From contig JAJKFJ010021931.1 of assembly GCA_027382625.1 (NCBI GenBank), positions 1 through 64,000 on the forward strand: a stretch of 64,000 nt of DNA, written 5' to 3'. The position numbers were made by a program, and so were the translations under genes. Position 1 is the stretch's first letter, and each line of letters opens with the position of its first letter. Below are positions 62,391-64,000 of this stretch, in pieces. The DNA comes from Tetmemena sp. SeJ-2015 (lineage: Eukaryota; Ciliophora; Spirotrichea; Sporadotrichida; Oxytrichidae). The notes under the pieces were generated by a model. The model made no database searches, was not told where the DNA came from, and was given only the letters and a program-made list of their open reading frames with translations.

Positions 62391-62930
62391 AATCGGGGGT
62401 TTTTTAAAATTAAGGTAAACCCAATTTTTCCCCAATTTAAATTTTTGGGCTTAAAATTGGCGGTTTTGGTAAAATTTTTTCAAAAAATTATTTTTGTTTA
62501 ATTTTTGACAAGCTTTTAAAAAATCAATGATTTGGTTTCCCTAAAAAAGAGTTTAATTAAAAAGGGGTTTAAATTTAATTTAAACAAAATTTTTCCCTTT
62601 TAAAAAATTAAAAAATCCCCTACTTTTTTTAAATTTAAAAATTTTTTACTTCCCCCTTGAAAAAAATTAAAATTCATTTTTAAAAAACTTTTTTCACTTT
62701 TTTCCCTTTAACAAAATTTAACTAAAAGGGCCATCTTTTATTTTTATTAAATATTAGAAAAAAAATTTAATTCAAAAAGAAAAATTTTTAAAATTTCTTT
62801 ACAATACTTTTTATAGTCAAACCTTAAAAAAATATTTAACCCCTTTTAAAAAATTTTTTTGATTTACCCTAAATTTTTCCCAAAAAGGATTTCATTTAAT
62901 AAAAATTTTCCATAGATAGCCCTTTATTTC
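62391..62930. repeat. Homopolymer-rich low-complexity stretch
   Basis: Runs of A, T, C and G dominate and resemble the sequence at 4.2-8.4 kb and 22.6-23.0 kb. It is probably a poorly polished repeat consensus. No coding content is seen. Confidence 0.45.
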
Positions 62931-63039
62931 AAGATCTCTCCGTAGACTGTGCAAACATCGATCTTTAAAAATTTGGCAAAACGTACAAAACTTTTGAATC
63001 GAGTAAAAGCGCGTTATAGTTTTCACAAAAGCCATTTTT

Positions 63040-64000
63040 TTTAAAAATAATCTGAAATATATTTACACTAGCTGCTTCAGGTGTGAGAGGGGATAGCTTT
63101 GAAGTTTGCATTTTGCTACAAGCTTTTTCACCCCCAAAAACACCTTAAAGGGAAGAAATTTTAAAAGAAGAAAACCATTAATTTTACGATTAGAAAGAAA
63201 ATTTATAACTACAAGTCTTTTTTTAATTTTTTAAAGACTGGGCTTAGAAGCTTATGCCCTTCACCTCGCTCTATCAACCCCGAAAAGCAGTATGTTTTTT
63301 TTCCCTTAAGAAGCTAAGAGAAAAATTTCACAGAGGGGAGATCGTTCTATCTTGACAACCGGCATACGCGGGAGTGAACATCATTTCCTGTTTTAAATTT
63401 TTCCATACTCGCCGGGCCCAACGGATTGGTTTTACTAAAAACTTATTTAAAGGGGCATTATAAGAAGCTGCGCTCTACCACTTGAGGGATGATTAAGCTA
63501 TAAAGGGTTTTTAATAGTGAAGTATTTTGGTAAGAATGGAAGAAGAGAAGAAAAATTTTGGGGAGATAAGGTAAGTGAATATTTGGGGAAAAGTTTTTTA
63601 AGCTTCCAATTTTAAGTCACTTTTGCTTATCTGGAAAAAAGGGATTCTTAAGGGGTTTCCTTTTTCTCTTCTTTTGGGCCAGAGGGACCAAATCTTTTTC
63701 CCTTTCTTCAACCCTTGGTGGCACAGGGCCCGCCGTCCCAATTGGTTTTCAGTGATAACGGTTTGGGCTCCCCTTCAAATGTTGAAATTTTTGTTTTCCG
63801 TGCCTGAATCCCTTTCTCTCTCCTTCATTAAGTAGTGCCATTGCCAGGTTTCTCTACACAGTTAAACTCTAAAACTTACTAAGAAGTAGGGATAATTCTG
63901 AAGGGCCCCTTTTTTGAGGTTGTTCCTTGTTAGGAAAGGAAAAAGAGCAACCTCCGGTCTCCCATGGGATGTCATACATATTAGGACTGAGATCTCAGGA
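63040..64000. repeat. Second copy of the dispersed repeat at 4.7-5.9 kb
   Basis: The same order of landmarks appears as at about 4720-5830. These are GTGTGAGAGGG..., a TTTAATAGTGA stretch before ...GGAAGAAGA..., AGATAAGGTA, TTATCTGG-AAAAAGGGATTCTT, CTTCATTAAGTAG and AGATTGTTCC/GGTTGTTCC. The alignment contains many indels, mostly homopolymer lengths. This copy runs off the right edge. A D-arm-like CTCAAGTGGTAGAGCGC on the minus strand (about 63469-63485) hints at a tRNA-related portion, but no complete cloverleaf is found. Confidence 0.65.

Noticed and set aside
63420..63510. tRNA-like D-arm on the minus strand (CTCAAGTGGTAGAGCGC)
   Set aside because: No matching acceptor stem, anticodon stem or T-arm could be paired, and the other repeat copy (about 5110-5150) does not preserve it.
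1..64000. CRISPR arrays, operons, ribosome binding sites or bacterial elements
   Set aside because: Introns, the reassigned stop codons and IESs show eukaryotic ciliate DNA. No spaced direct-repeat array was seen.

Overview
This window looks like germline (micronuclear) DNA of a hypotrich/spirotrich ciliate such as Oxytricha, Stylonychia or Tetmemena. Two things in the sequence support this. First, every recognisable gene is continuous only if TAA and TAG are read as glutamine and TGA alone is stop. The kinase, helicase, ABC transporter and glycosyltransferase genes all run through several in-frame TAA/TAG codons. Second, coding regions are interrupted by AT-rich segments that are not GT...AG introns. 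Each is bounded by a short direct repeat (2-9 bp), and removing one repeat plus the segment restores the frame and the expected protein motif. That is the signature of internal eliminated sequences (IESs) with pointers. Ordinary short introns (about 30-175 bp, GT...AG) are present as well. The genus is inference.

Layout. 0.2-2.1 kb (-): calcium-dependent protein kinase with four EF-hands. 2.3-3.0 kb (-): DJ-1/PfpI protein. 3.3-3.7 kb: a GC-rich, possibly SINE-like block. 3.85-4.16 kb: a stray copy of the C-terminal tail of the large gene that follows. 4.2-8.4 kb: homopolymer-inflated sequence, part of which recurs at 63.0-64.0 kb. 8.66 to about 23.3 kb (-): a very large membrane protein with a repetitive beta-helix-like ectodomain, an EGF-like Cys module, several membrane helices and a cytoplasmic tail. 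23.3-29.2 kb (+): an inverted, partial, decayed paralogue of that ectodomain. It carries more than ten pointer-flanked insertions that the first copy lacks. 29.4-31.2 kb (+): two tandem paralogues of an unrecognised family. 31.2-40.2 kb (+): a giant UvrD/TRANK1-like helicase with a helical-repeat region and a CxxC pair. 40.4-42.6 kb (-): a WD40/beta-propeller-like protein. 43.0-46.5 kb (-): a protein with two GT2 glycosyltransferase domains. 46.7-50.4 kb (+): an ARM/HEAT solenoid protein. 50.5-55.5 kb (-): a coiled-coil protein. 55.54-57.35 kb: a 1.8-kb element with 60-bp terminal inverted repeats carrying a zinc-finger-like gene. About 57.5-60.3 kb (-): an ABCG half-transporter. 60.45-61.06 kb: a 612-bp foldback element with an 8-bp target duplication. 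61.1-64.0 kb: AT-rich and repeat sequence.

The genes do not form an operon or a single pathway. In a hypotrich each would be expected to end up on its own small somatic chromosome after IES removal. The points of most interest are the paired IES-poor and IES-rich copies of the beta-helix gene, the two inverted-repeat elements, and the unrecognised tandem gene family. Many coordinates, especially 5' ends, are approximate because of introns, IESs and probable single-base assembly errors.
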